NCBI GenBank assembly: GCA_015232355.1
Contig: JADFZW010000014.1
Location: 62,001 to 126,000, forward strand
Direction: 5' to 3'
DNA: 64,000 bases
Origin: Oligoflexia bacterium
GTDB lineage: Bacteria > Bdellovibrionota > Bacteriovoracia > Bacteriovoracales > Bacteriovoracaceae
Shown in pieces: positions 45,122 to 54,336 of the stretch (position 1 is its first letter; every line of letters starts with the position of its first letter). A program made the position numbers and the translations under genes. The notes beneath the pieces were generated by a model, which was not told where the DNA came from, searched no databases, and saw only the letters and a program-made list of their open reading frames with translations.

Positions 45122-46159
45122 ATGCCTGATAGAATAACTAAAGAAAATAATAACAATAATAACAGCAATAACAGTGAAGTTGAAACAAAGGATCTTAGCA
45201 AAGTAGATATTAATAAATTTTTAAAGATGAATACAGTTAAGTGTAACGTCTTTATTCAACTTGGTAGTAACAAATTTATAAAACTTATTAATGCAAATGA
45301 GCTTTATGATTTGGATTTGATCAAGAGATATATTAATAAAAAAATTGAGTATCTATTTATCCCTAAAAATAATTTTAAATCTTTTATGGATGAATACTCC
45401 GGCAACCTCTCTGCCATTCTCAATTCAACTGATGTAAATAATGATGATAATAAAATTACAATTCAAACGGAAGTATTAACTAGCGCTCGAAATCGTGCTC
45501 GAGTTTTTGGAATTGATGATGATGTTGTAAACCAGGCAACCGCCACCACCAATTCTGTTTTCTCTATGGTTCAAAAGCAAGATAACTTAAGCTCACTACT
45601 TAAAAAGATGATGCAGAAAAAAAATTATATCTCTGAACACAGCATGCTTATTTCGGTAATTGCAACCTATATTGCAACCAATATGAATTGGATTGGTGAA
45701 TCGACAATTCAAAAATTATCAATGGCGGCCATGCTCCATGATGTTCTTTTAAAAAGTGATGAACTGGCAATGATCGACAATATCAATACACCAGTTTTTG
45801 AAGGATTATCAAATCATGATAAAAAGGCAGTTTTAGATCATCCATACAAAATATCCCTCCTGGTTGATGAGATACAAAATTTTCTTCCTGATGTCGCTGA
45901 AATTATTCTTACACATCATGAGACTCCGGAAGGAGATGGCTTTCCAAAAAAAATGTCTGCCTTAAGAACCACTCAATTATCTTGCCTCTTTATTATCACC
46001 GAGGATTTTGTAAATCACATTTATAATCTTGAGAAAGCAACGGCCGAAGAAATAGAAAAAATTGAAAGTTACTGTAAAGAAAGATATTCCAAAGGAAACT
46101 ATCGAAAACCATTAGAAGGATTATTGAAAACTACTCAGAGAATGAAGTTGGGGCAATAA
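45122..46159 (+). CDS. HD-GYP-type phosphodiesterase domain protein
   Basis: An N-terminal 90-residue domain (INKFLKMNTVKCNVFIQLG, IEYLFIPKNNFKSF) shared with the next gene, then an HD domain carrying EHSMLIS, LHDVLL, DHPYKIS and LTHHETPEGDGFP. All metal-binding His/Asp of HD-GYP enzymes are present, but GYP reads GFP. It could hydrolyse cyclic di-GMP. The N-terminus has a NNNNNSNNS tract from an AAT/AAC repeat. It lies 3 bases before the paralogous response-regulator gene. Confidence 0.75.
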   Translation: MPDRITKENNNNNNSNNSEVETKDLSKVDINKFLKMNTVKCNVFIQLGSNKFIKLINANELYDLDLIKRYINKKIEYLFIPKNNFKSFMDEYSGNLSAILNSTDVNNDDNKITIQTEVLTSARNRARVFGIDDDVVNQATATTNSVFSMVQKQDNLSSLLKKMMQKKNYISEHSMLISVIATYIATNMNWIGESTIQKLSMAAMLHDVLLKSDELAMIDNINTPVFEGLSNHDKKAVLDHPYKISLLVDEIQNFLPDVAEIILTHHETPEGDGFPKKMSALRTTQLSCLFIITEDFVNHIYNLEKATAEEIEKIESYCKERYSKGNYRKPLEGLLKTTQRMKLGQ

Positions 46160-46162
46160 ATA

Positions 46163-47680
46163 ATGAAAACAATTTTATATGTTGATGATGAGAGAGAGAT
46201 TAGAGAAATTGTTACTTTAGAAATTGAAGGTCGCTTAGATGTAATAATTAATGAAGCAGAGTCTGGAGAATCTGCAATTAAATATTTAAAAGAACACATA
46301 AGTGAAATTGATCTGATTATTTGTGACTATGATATGCCTAATGGTAATGGAGACAGCGTATATGAATATCTAACTCAATTTCGAAACGTTGAAAAAGAGA
46401 ACATTCAAATTCCATTTATACTCTTTTCCTCTAGAGATTTAGATGAGATTCAAGAGAGCATGCCTGGTTTTCCAAATAAAAAAATTGATAGTCATCTTCA
46501 AAAACCAACCAATGTTAAACGCTTAATGTCCCTAATAGAAGAGATGTTGGCCAAAGGTTCAGGCACAGGTACAGGCATAGGCACAAGCACAGCTCGTGCT
46601 AAAATTCCTATGAAAGCAACAATCTCCACGCAACCAACACAACCAACACAACCAACACAACCAATAACCAATGCCAGTGCCAATGCCAGTATAAGAGATA
46701 TAAAATATTGCAAGATCAATATTAATAGATTGCTAAATATCGACAACAGTATTTGTGATATATTTCGTAAAGAAAACGATGATAGTTATCAAATAATTTT
46801 CGAAACAGATACTGTATTAGATAGTAGTTTGATTTTAAAATTAAAAGAAGATGGCATTGAATACTTATTTATAAAAGAGATTGAATTCTCCTTTTTTTGT
46901 GACTTCTACGCCAGACAACTGCAATCAAAATTAGAGAGTCAGGATATTAACAATGAAGCTAGAATCGATCAAGAGTTAGATGGAACTATGTTTATTGCAG
47001 ATATAATGGTTAATTTAGGATTGAACCCAACAGTTATCAAAACAGCTGAATCAATTTTAAAATCTAATTTGGCCATAACCAAACAATGCAAAGATTTTTT
47101 TTCTTTTCTTCAAAAAATGAAATTTAACAAAAATTATATCTATGAACATAGCTTAATGATTTCTTACTTAAGCAATCTACTAGCAACTGAAATTAGTTGG
47201 AGTAACTCTTCTATATTGCAAAAATTATCCATGTCTGCCCTTCTTCATGATATTGTTTTTGAAAATAAAAATCATGCAAAAATAATGGTATTAAATAAAG
47301 AAACCATAGCTGAAAATAAATTATCAAAAAATGATGTGGCCAAGATATTCAAACATCCTATAGACATTTCCTCTATGGTGAAACAAATAAAAAACATGCC
47401 CCCTGATGTAGATCAAATCATTTTGGATCACCATGAGAGACCTGATGCTCAAGGATTTCCTAAACAAATTAGCGCAGAAAAAATCCATCCACTATCTTGC
47501 CTTTTTATTATTTCTGAGGAAGTTGTTAATCAATTATATAATGATTTTGAAGATAACATTCAAAATATTTCTATCAACCAAGTACAAATTGTCCTTGAAA
47601 AAATATCTCCATTATATAATATTGGAAACTATCAACAAATGTTTGCCGGTTTATGTAAGTTATTTTCCTATAAAAAATGA
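46163..47680 (+). CDS. Response regulator with HD-GYP-type output domain
   Basis: A CheY-like receiver (ILYVDDEREIREIV, LIICDYDMPNG with the phospho-Asp, FSSRD with the conserved Ser, LQKPTN with the Lys) is joined by a linker made of repeats (GTGTGIGTSTA, QPTQPTQPTQP, NASANASI) to the same N-domain/HD-GYP module as the preceding gene (EHSLMIS, LHDIVF, DHHERPDAQGFP). It is therefore a fused paralogue, probably controlling cyclic di-GMP after phosphorylation. No histidine kinase is adjacent. Confidence 0.85.
   Translation: MKTILYVDDEREIREIVTLEIEGRLDVIINEAESGESAIKYLKEHISEIDLIICDYDMPNGNGDSVYEYLTQFRNVEKENIQIPFILFSSRDLDEIQESMPGFPNKKIDSHLQKPTNVKRLMSLIEEMLAKGSGTGTGIGTSTARAKIPMKATISTQPTQPTQPTQPITNASANASIRDIKYCKININRLLNIDNSICDIFRKENDDSYQIIFETDTVLDSSLILKLKEDGIEYLFIKEIEFSFFCDFYARQLQSKLESQDINNEARIDQELDGTMFIADIMVNLGLNPTVIKTAESILKSNLAITKQCKDFFSFLQKMKFNKNYIYEHSLMISYLSNLLATEISWSNSSILQKLSMSALLHDIVFENKNHAKIMVLNKETIAENKLSKNDVAKIFKHPIDISSMVKQIKNMPPDVDQIILDHHERPDAQGFPKQISAEKIHPLSCLFIISEEVVNQLYNDFEDNIQNISINQVQIVLEKISPLYNIGNYQQMFAGLCKLFSYKK
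46631..46664. repeat. 9-bp tandem repeat (CAACCAACA, 3-4 copies)
   Basis: Encodes the Gln-Pro-Thr linker tract between receiver and output domains. Confidence 0.9.
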
Positions 47681-47702
47681 ATTGGTTATTTGATATTTGA
47701 TG

Positions 47703-49613
47703 TTACTCATTAACCACTCCAAAACGAGTCCATGTTGACATTTTATAACGATGAGAGATGAGTTCAAATATTCCCTTCGAAGTATTCTTATTTATTTGAG
47801 CAGCTCTAGTTGCTAAATCTGCCGCTGATTGAGATGCAAATTCTAATACTCTCGGATCTCCTCCTTCAACACCAGCACCACCTTTTTTGGCCATTAATTT
47901 CTCCTGCATCTTTTTAAAAAAATCATCATCTGAAGAATCTGATGATCCAGATTTTCTACGATTGCCATCTCCTCCAACAGTTTCAAAAGTTAAAATTCTA
48001 CTATTAGCATTTGACTTTTGTAATCCACCAGAACCAAATCCTACTCCACCGGCCGCACCAGATCTGAGAGCATTTATATCATTACTAATTCCTGCTAATT
48101 CATTTTTAACCCTCTCTGCTTCAGCTTTATCCTTTGCAGTCATCGGTCTAGTGGCCAAATAAGCACCCCAATCATCTGGCATAACTTTATTCTTTAGTGC
48201 TTCCGCTTTGTCCCTCTGAGAAGCGGAAAGTGGACCTGATGCTGGAGGTGGATTTTTACTTAAAACACCTCTGAGCGCTTTAGATATTCCCAGTACTGAT
48301 TTTGCAACTCCTGCTTGATTTACTTCCCCTCTTAAAATTCCCTTTAGTGGTCTTACATCAGTGCCTAAGATTGAACCACTCTCAAACTCCAATCCACTAG
48401 GAAACTGATTAAAAATGGTATCAGCACAACTGTTGTTACTCATACAACTACAACTTGGATCCGTTGCTTTTTTATTATTTACACAAACAACTGGTATTCC
48501 GGCACCTGGCCTATTTTGTAATTCTTCCGGCAAACAATATTTTTTATCACTAACATTTTCTGCTTGAGCACAATAGCAGTTCCTTTGTGAAATTGGATTA
48601 CAATTTCCACCGGCCAATAATTTTTTAAGCTCATTTATAATTCCACTTATAATTGCAATAGCATTTTTTGTTAGTACCAACTTAGCAATATAACAACCCA
48701 TTATAGCAATCGCTCCTGCTGCCGCTGCCGCCATCATCAGCCAATCCTTCCAATCTTTGCAGGTTAAAATGGCAGCACCAAAACAAGCACCAGTTGCCGC
48801 CCAACCACCAAGTTGAATATATATAGTTGTAAGACGTGTATCGTAGGTTCGTTTCAACTGAGCAAGTGTCTCTATTTGAACATTTTGTTTTCCTGAGGCA
48901 GTATTGGCAGTATTTTGTGCCTGTATACTTTGGATTTGAAATTGTTGCATAGATGTGGCAACCAATTCTGCAACCTGAGCAATTCCACCACACATCATCT
49001 TCGCCGGCATACAAAGAGAAAGCTGAGAAGAATCATCAGGTTTTGCTTCAGGTTTTGTACTGGGATTTGTGCTAGGATTTGTGCCAGGATTTGCTTCAGG
49101 TTTTACTTCAGGTTTTACTTCAGGTTTTACTTCAGGTTTTACATTATTATTTCCAGAACTATTTGATGTCATAAATGAAAGCATTGATATCATAGATGTG
49201 ATCATACCCATTGCTTGCTGAGCAGTTTGACATACAGTTTGTACAGTTCGCTCAGCATCTGTTCCACTACTTCCTCCAGAGCTACAATAAACACTTGGTG
49301 TTCCACTTTTTTCACTCACAGTAGAACATGCTTTATCAAAAAGTCTCTTTTCATAAGCAGTATTTTTGTAGGTTCTCTCTAATTCAACTTCTTCATCTGT
49401 CAATCCTCCAGGTCTAGTTCGTGGATCTGAAGAACTATCTGGAACATAACTTCCCCCGGATTGATTAGTACTTCCTGTGAAAAATAAATTCCCAGCAGAT
49501 TGTGCGTACACTAGATTTGGTACTGGAGAAATCATCAGTAAAGACACCATGGCACCATTGACCATTAAGTGTTTCAAGAGGTGCTTCAAGAATGTATCCA
49601 TACACCAACCCAC
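47703..49613 (-). CDS. Large exported protein with KPEV repeats, function unknown
   Basis: The start is GTG 49613 (in-frame ATG at 49601). A signal peptide ends near NLVYA. Regions in order: a Ser/Gly-rich segment, a Cys-containing helix, a repeat-encoded KPEVKPEV... NPSTNPST tract (residues about 160-195), a hydrophobic pair of helices near residues 270-330 (MMAAAAAGAIAIMGCYIA), a Cys cluster (CNPISQRNCYCAQAENV, CSCMSNNSC), and a Gly/Ser- and Lys-rich C-terminal half. No known domain. It looks like an envelope or surface protein. It is preceded by the (TTATC)6 repeat. Confidence 0.6.
   Translation of the reverse strand: MGWCMDTFLKHLLKHLMVNGAMVSLLMISPVPNLVYAQSAGNLFFTGSTNQSGGSYVPDSSSDPRTRPGGLTDEEVELERTYKNTAYEKRLFDKACSTVSEKSGTPSVYCSSGGSSGTDAERTVQTVCQTAQQAMGMITSMISMLSFMTSNSSGNNNVKPEVKPEVKPEVKPEANPGTNPSTNPSTKPEAKPDDSSQLSLCMPAKMMCGGIAQVAELVATSMQQFQIQSIQAQNTANTASGKQNVQIETLAQLKRTYDTRLTTIYIQLGGWAATGACFGAAILTCKDWKDWLMMAAAAAGAIAIMGCYIAKLVLTKNAIAIISGIINELKKLLAGGNCNPISQRNCYCAQAENVSDKKYCLPEELQNRPGAGIPVVCVNNKKATDPSCSCMSNNSCADTIFNQFPSGLEFESGSILGTDVRPLKGILRGEVNQAGVAKSVLGISKALRGVLSKNPPPASGPLSASQRDKAEALKNKVMPDDWGAYLATRPMTAKDKAEAERVKNELAGISNDINALRSGAAGGVGFGSGGLQKSNANSRILTFETVGGDGNRRKSGSSDSSDDDFFKKMQEKLMAKKGGAGVEGGDPRVLEFASQSAADLATRAAQINKNTSKGIFELISHRYKMSTWTRFGVVNE
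49095..49142. repeat. 12-bp tandem repeat, 4 perfect copies (TTCAGGTTTTAC)
   Basis: Encodes the K-P-E-V tetrapeptide tract; diverged 12-mers extend it leftward to about 49040. Confidence 0.95.
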
Positions 49614-49662
49614 TCACTTTATCCCAATCTAAAAAGGTCAGGATTATTAATTTAATCTTGAA

Positions 49663-49692
49663 TTATCTTATCTTATCTTATCTTATCTTATC
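49663..49692. repeat. (TTATC)6 pentanucleotide repeat, intergenic
   Basis: Six perfect units 50 bases upstream of the KPEV-protein start, in its 5' region. The 5-bp unit does not preserve phase. Confidence 0.97.
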
Positions 49693-49710
49693 TTTAATCT
49701 AATTCTACTA

Positions 49711-51738
49711 TCAGCTCTTTTTTCGTGCAAACAATACAAACATTGCACCTGAACGATTCCATGGAATATGATCAAAAGAGTATGCTAAAAATTTTTTGAT
49801 AGTCATCTCTGCATATTCTGGAACCCACCAGTGTCTAAGAGGAATATATTGTATAGAGTGAGTTTCTTTAATTGAAGGATCAAAGGTATTGGGATCATCG
49901 ATAATATAGGTGTATTGATTCTTACTAACATTCATATTGTTAACATTAAAGGAGTAAAAAGATCTAAGATCTCGCATATACCAAGTCATTGGCCAGATGG
50001 ATGCTCCTAGAGTTAAAAGCATTGGTCGATCACCTTTTACCCCTGTTTCCATCTCACGTTGAATAGTTAAAGCAATATCATGAAATGGTTGAGAGGTATG
50101 TACCTGACTTATTAATTCGGTATCTGAACCAGCACGACTGAAATTAGTAATAATTGCCATTTTAAGATTAAAGAGACAAAGAAATACAAATGCCCATAAC
50201 TTTAAATTAAATTGAAGGGCAGACCCATTCTTCTGATTCTTCTCTCGAAAATGTAAGTACCCAACAAACAACATAATTACTAACGAAAATGTTAACAGAT
50301 AAACGTTAGTAAATAATACATCTGCCATTCCAATATTTATTGCATCTTCTAATAAAAATAAAAGCCACAAGCTTGCTATAACAATACTCACATAACATAA
50401 AAATCGTTTTACACTATAGTTGCTAAAATAATTGGCGGCATCTTTCCAAGAGGTGTAAAGTTTTTCATAGTAAAAAGCAAGATAGACTGTTCCCGGAAAA
50501 AGAATATAAAGTGCAAGCCATGGAACCTTTTCACCTAAGTAACTGTATGTGAAGAAATTGGCCATAAACATATAACCAAAGAAGGCCAGCTTTTGATCTC
50601 TATTCATAATATGATAAGTAGTAACAGCTATTCCATGCCCTAAAAAAATAAATGGTCCAAATGAATCTAAAGCAATCTTAAATTTAAAAAAGGACCAAAT
50701 AAAAGACATCTCAATATACTCTTGCTTGTAACACAAATAGACTACTATTGAGAAAAGAATCGAAAGAAGAGCAAACAATCTATAGCGGATATTGGCCTTT
50801 AAATAAAAGTGAATGTAGTGAACAAAAAAACCAACTATAAAAATAAATTCATACCAAGAGAGGAAAAAAAAGTTAAAGAGATATGGTCCTTTGATTCTTT
50901 CGATATTATGTTGGTTCATCCAATAGGGAATACTCTCTCTGTAAAGTCCATCCAATATTCCTTTGGGATACTTAAATCCAGCAGAAAATAAATAGCAATA
51001 GATGAACACTGCTACAGCAAGTGATAATAGAAATCGCCATGGATATTTTTTGATATTATCTAGCATCTTACGAATAAGAGAGATCTCTTGAAACTTAGTA
51101 TTAGTATTAGATGCTTTTCTTCTTATAAACTCTAAAATCAATGCCTGGTAGATAAGAAATCCTGCTATAATTGTCAAGTTCACATAGATATTTAACTTCA
51201 CACACAGTTGTAATACAATTCCCATCAAAACAAAAAATGATCTATTTTCATCCTTGGCCACACATACTCCATAAAGCATCAACATCATCGAGGGAAAGAT
51301 CAGATAATCATGTTGCATGAATCTAGAGTAATATATAAAAACTGGAGAAAGCGCCCACACTGCTGTAAACGCCAACAACGTTGTCCTATGAAAGAAACGT
51401 CGAAAGAGCAAAGGTACAAATAAAAATAGTGTTCCTAAGAACGCCATTGGTGCACGAACACTCCAATTAGAAACACCAATTATATTATAAAATGATGGTA
51501 GCACACTAAACATTAGTGGCCCATGCAAGAGTGGATTATACCTATAGAATTTATTATCTGGATCTGAATAAGTGTAATAACCGTAAATTCCAACTAGCGC
51601 TTCATCATGATGAAATGGTCTAACATCTAAACTTACCCATCTCAAAGAAATACCCAAAAAAATTATCACAAAAAATATCATCCACTCTTTCTTAGTAAAA
51701 TAGCATTGAAGATTTTCAAAATATTTTGAGATTGACAT
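49711..51738 (-). CDS. Agl23-like (TIGR03663-type) GT-C membrane protein
   Basis: Residues 30-80 carry WVSLDVRPFHHDEALVGIY and YRYNPLLHGPLMF, the hallmark of the Agl23/flippase-activity-associated group within GT39. About eleven transmembrane segments and a C-terminal soluble domain of 120 residues follow. Members assist lipid-linked oligosaccharide handling in archaea and occur in diverse bacteria. It lies 46 bases after aspS on the same strand and upstream of the KPEV-repeat protein. Confidence 0.75.
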   Translation of the reverse strand: MSISKYFENLQCYFTKKEWMIFFVIIFLGISLRWVSLDVRPFHHDEALVGIYGYYTYSDPDNKFYRYNPLLHGPLMFSVLPSFYNIIGVSNWSVRAPMAFLGTLFLFVPLLFRRFFHRTTLLAFTAVWALSPVFIYYSRFMQHDYLIFPSMMLMLYGVCVAKDENRSFFVLMGIVLQLCVKLNIYVNLTIIAGFLIYQALILEFIRRKASNTNTKFQEISLIRKMLDNIKKYPWRFLLSLAVAVFIYCYLFSAGFKYPKGILDGLYRESIPYWMNQHNIERIKGPYLFNFFFLSWYEFIFIVGFFVHYIHFYLKANIRYRLFALLSILFSIVVYLCYKQEYIEMSFIWSFFKFKIALDSFGPFIFLGHGIAVTTYHIMNRDQKLAFFGYMFMANFFTYSYLGEKVPWLALYILFPGTVYLAFYYEKLYTSWKDAANYFSNYSVKRFLCYVSIVIASLWLLFLLEDAINIGMADVLFTNVYLLTFSLVIMLFVGYLHFREKNQKNGSALQFNLKLWAFVFLCLFNLKMAIITNFSRAGSDTELISQVHTSQPFHDIALTIQREMETGVKGDRPMLLTLGASIWPMTWYMRDLRSFYSFNVNNMNVSKNQYTYIIDDPNTFDPSIKETHSIQYIPLRHWWVPEYAEMTIKKFLAYSFDHIPWNRSGAMFVLFARKKS

Positions 51739-51784
51739 ATTTATAATTCCCCTTCCTCTAAATAAATTAAATCAATTAAACCCA

Positions 51785-53638
51785 TTAAACCCATTTAAAA
51801 TGTAGTTCTGCTATTTGATTATCAGATGGTGCTGAAGGTGATTGCGCCATAAGATCAGTTGCTGATGTAGTTTTGGGAAAAGCAATTACATCTCTGATAT
51901 TATCACTCTTACATAAAAGCATCAGCACTCGATCAAGACCTAATGCTACTCCACCATGTGGAGGTGTTCCGTATTGTAATGCCTCTACAAAAAATCCAAA
52001 TTGATTTTTGATTTGATCTTCGGTCAGTCCAAGAATTTGAAACATTCTCTCTTGCATTTCCTGATTAAAAATTCTTAAAGATCCTCCTCCTAATTCATAA
52101 CCATTGCAAACTAAATCATATGCTTCTGCTCTACACTCTGAAAGTTGTTTGTGATCAGCAGAGAAAAATTTCTCTTGATCTAGGTGGTGAGGGGCGGTGA
52201 AAGGATGGTGTTTAGCATAGAAGCGTCCCTCTTTTTGATCATATTCAAAGAGTGGAAAATTATTAACCCATAAGAATGCATAGAAATCTTTGATCATCGA
52301 AAATTTCTGTGCCAAAAACTTTCTTAAGACATCTGCTGCTGAATGAGTAGCATCTGCATTTTTATCAGCAACTAAGAACCATTGACCTTCGCTTTCGCTA
52401 ACTTTCTTCAGTCCATATGCTAAATAATATTGTTGTAATTCTTCTTCTGCACTCATTAATCGCTTACACATCTGTTGATAGATATTATCATCAATAAATT
52501 TTGCAATTCCTCCAGAGCGCTCTTGTTTGTTATTGCCGCTGCCGCCACTCACTTTAAAAAAGTAAACTCCGTTAAGACCAAATGGAGAGACAACATCTTT
52601 TAAGGCATCTGTGTCTTTGCGTGAAAGTTCTCCCACACTCTTAGGAATAAAAATTGCTTTTATTAATCCACCTGTATTACTCGCTACCTCTTGCAAATTA
52701 GTAAACGCAGAAGATGTAAAGAGATCAGTAACATTTACATGTGGTAGAGGAAAACGCACATCTGGTTTATCACTGCCAAAATATTTCATCGCTAATTTGT
52801 AATCCATAATCGGCATAGAAAAATTCTCTGGCAATTTAAAGAGAACTTTCATCATATCTTCAATTAGATTTTTAATATAATCTTGAGTTAGAAATGAGAC
52901 TTCAATATCTATTTGAGTAAACTCTGGTTGACGATCGGCCCTTAAATCCTCATCTCGAAAACAACGACACAATTGAAAATACTTATCGGTATTTGCAATC
53001 ATCAACAACTGCTTTAGGGTCTGTGGAGATTGAGGAAGTGCATAGACTCTTCCTGGATGAACTCTACTTGGAACAACATAATCGCGTGCGCCCTCAGGAG
53101 TAGATTTATAGAGTATCGGTGTTTCCACCTCTACAAAACCATGTGTAATTAAAAAATTTCTTACCTTAAGTGATACCTCTGAACGAAGAGCAATTATATC
53201 TTGAAGATATTTATTTCTTAAATCAAGATAACGATATTTTAATTTCAATTCCTCCGTTGCCTGATTGATGGCATTAGGTAAGAAAGGAGGTTCCTTTGCT
53301 TTAGATAAAACCTCCATCTCCTCTACTAAAATCTCAATCTCTCCAGTAGGCATTTTACTATTGAGTGCTTCTGCAGGTCTGGCAGCAACCTTTCCTTTAA
53401 CTTTAATTACTGATTCAAGAGAAGCATTCTTTAAAACGCTTGCATCTCCCTTGTAATTTGCAAATGAAAGTTGAGTCAGTCCATATTTATCTCTGATATC
53501 CACAAAGTGTAATCCACCAAGATCTCTATTCTTATTAACCCATCCACAAAGAGTTACACTCTCTCCAATATTTGAACTACGTAACTGTCCACAAGTATAA
53601 TCTCTTATTAATCCTTTCAATTCTTTCAATTCTTTCAT
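51785..53638 (-). CDS. aspS: Aspartyl-tRNA synthetase
   Basis: Bacterial-type AspRS: anticodon-binding OB fold (GWVNKNRDLGGLHFVDIRDK), motif 2 FRDEDLRADRQPEFTQIDIE, a GAD-like insert and motif 3 GVALGLDRVLMLL. It charges tRNA-Asp (possibly also tRNA-Asn). ATG 53638 (GGAG, 5-base spacer) is chosen over GTG 53641. The N-terminus KELKELKGL is from a short DNA repeat. An additional GGSGNNKQERSGG loop interrupts the insert domain. Confidence 0.97.
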   Translation of the reverse strand: MKELKELKGLIRDYTCGQLRSSNIGESVTLCGWVNKNRDLGGLHFVDIRDKYGLTQLSFANYKGDASVLKNASLESVIKVKGKVAARPAEALNSKMPTGEIEILVEEMEVLSKAKEPPFLPNAINQATEELKLKYRYLDLRNKYLQDIIALRSEVSLKVRNFLITHGFVEVETPILYKSTPEGARDYVVPSRVHPGRVYALPQSPQTLKQLLMIANTDKYFQLCRCFRDEDLRADRQPEFTQIDIEVSFLTQDYIKNLIEDMMKVLFKLPENFSMPIMDYKLAMKYFGSDKPDVRFPLPHVNVTDLFTSSAFTNLQEVASNTGGLIKAIFIPKSVGELSRKDTDALKDVVSPFGLNGVYFFKVSGGSGNNKQERSGGIAKFIDDNIYQQMCKRLMSAEEELQQYYLAYGLKKVSESEGQWFLVADKNADATHSAADVLRKFLAQKFSMIKDFYAFLWVNNFPLFEYDQKEGRFYAKHHPFTAPHHLDQEKFFSADHKQLSECRAEAYDLVCNGYELGGGSLRIFNQEMQERMFQILGLTEDQIKNQFGFFVEALQYGTPPHGGVALGLDRVLMLLCKSDNIRDVIAFPKTTSATDLMAQSPSAPSDNQIAELHFKWV

Positions 53639-53778
53639 CACAGCTCCACCGTAAATAATTTAAAATATAAAAAATAAAAATTAAAACAAAGATATGTTAT
53701 ACTAAAGTTGCTTTTTTTAGTAGAGGAACATAACGTATTATTTTTCTCAACTATCGTGTAATATTATCAGGAATACCT

Positions 53779-54303
53779 ATGAAAACAAAATTAACCTATT
53801 TATTCTTTTTTTTCATCTCCATAACCACAACAGCAACAGCTACTCCCATATTAGATAGAGAATTTAAATATTATGAAAAAAATCCCTCGGGAAAAATAAT
53901 TCTTACCTCTAAAAAAGAGATCATCGTCAAAATCGCGTTAAGCGCAGACGATCAAATACTCGGCCTCTCTCGTATAGATCCAAAAAAATTTAAAGATAAC
54001 GATGCACTATTGTTCTTTTACAAAGACGATGAAATCCGAAGTTTTTGGATGCCTGATACACATTTTAATTTAGATATAATCTTTGTGGATAAAGATCTGA
54101 AGGTTTTGCATATTGAACGAAATGTAGCTCACTACCCACGCCCAATAAGTAATGATGGATCCAACATTAGAGAGATTCCTACTACTAAAGGTTTTTTCTG
54201 CCGTCATGTTATCGAGATGAGTGCAACTTCTCCTCTCTCAAAAGAAATTAAAGTTGGTGATACTCTCAATTGGCAACCCAAGGGTCAACTAACAAAACTT
54301 TAA
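53779..54303 (+). CDS. Exported DUF192-domain protein
   Basis: Signal peptide, then a DUF192 domain (PF02643): ALSADDQILGLSRI, ALLFFYKDDEIRSFWMPDTHFNLDIIFVD and FFCRHVIEMSA. The domain's function is unknown; it is widespread in envelope contexts. Good AGGA Shine-Dalgarno, and it is followed after 33 bases by the acyltransferase. Confidence 0.85.
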   Translation: MKTKLTYLFFFFISITTTATATPILDREFKYYEKNPSGKIILTSKKEIIVKIALSADDQILGLSRIDPKKFKDNDALLFFYKDDEIRSFWMPDTHFNLDIIFVDKDLKVLHIERNVAHYPRPISNDGSNIREIPTTKGFFCRHVIEMSATSPLSKEIKVGDTLNWQPKGQLTKL

Positions 54304-54336
54304 ATACTTAGATAATACAACATTCAAGGAGTAGTT

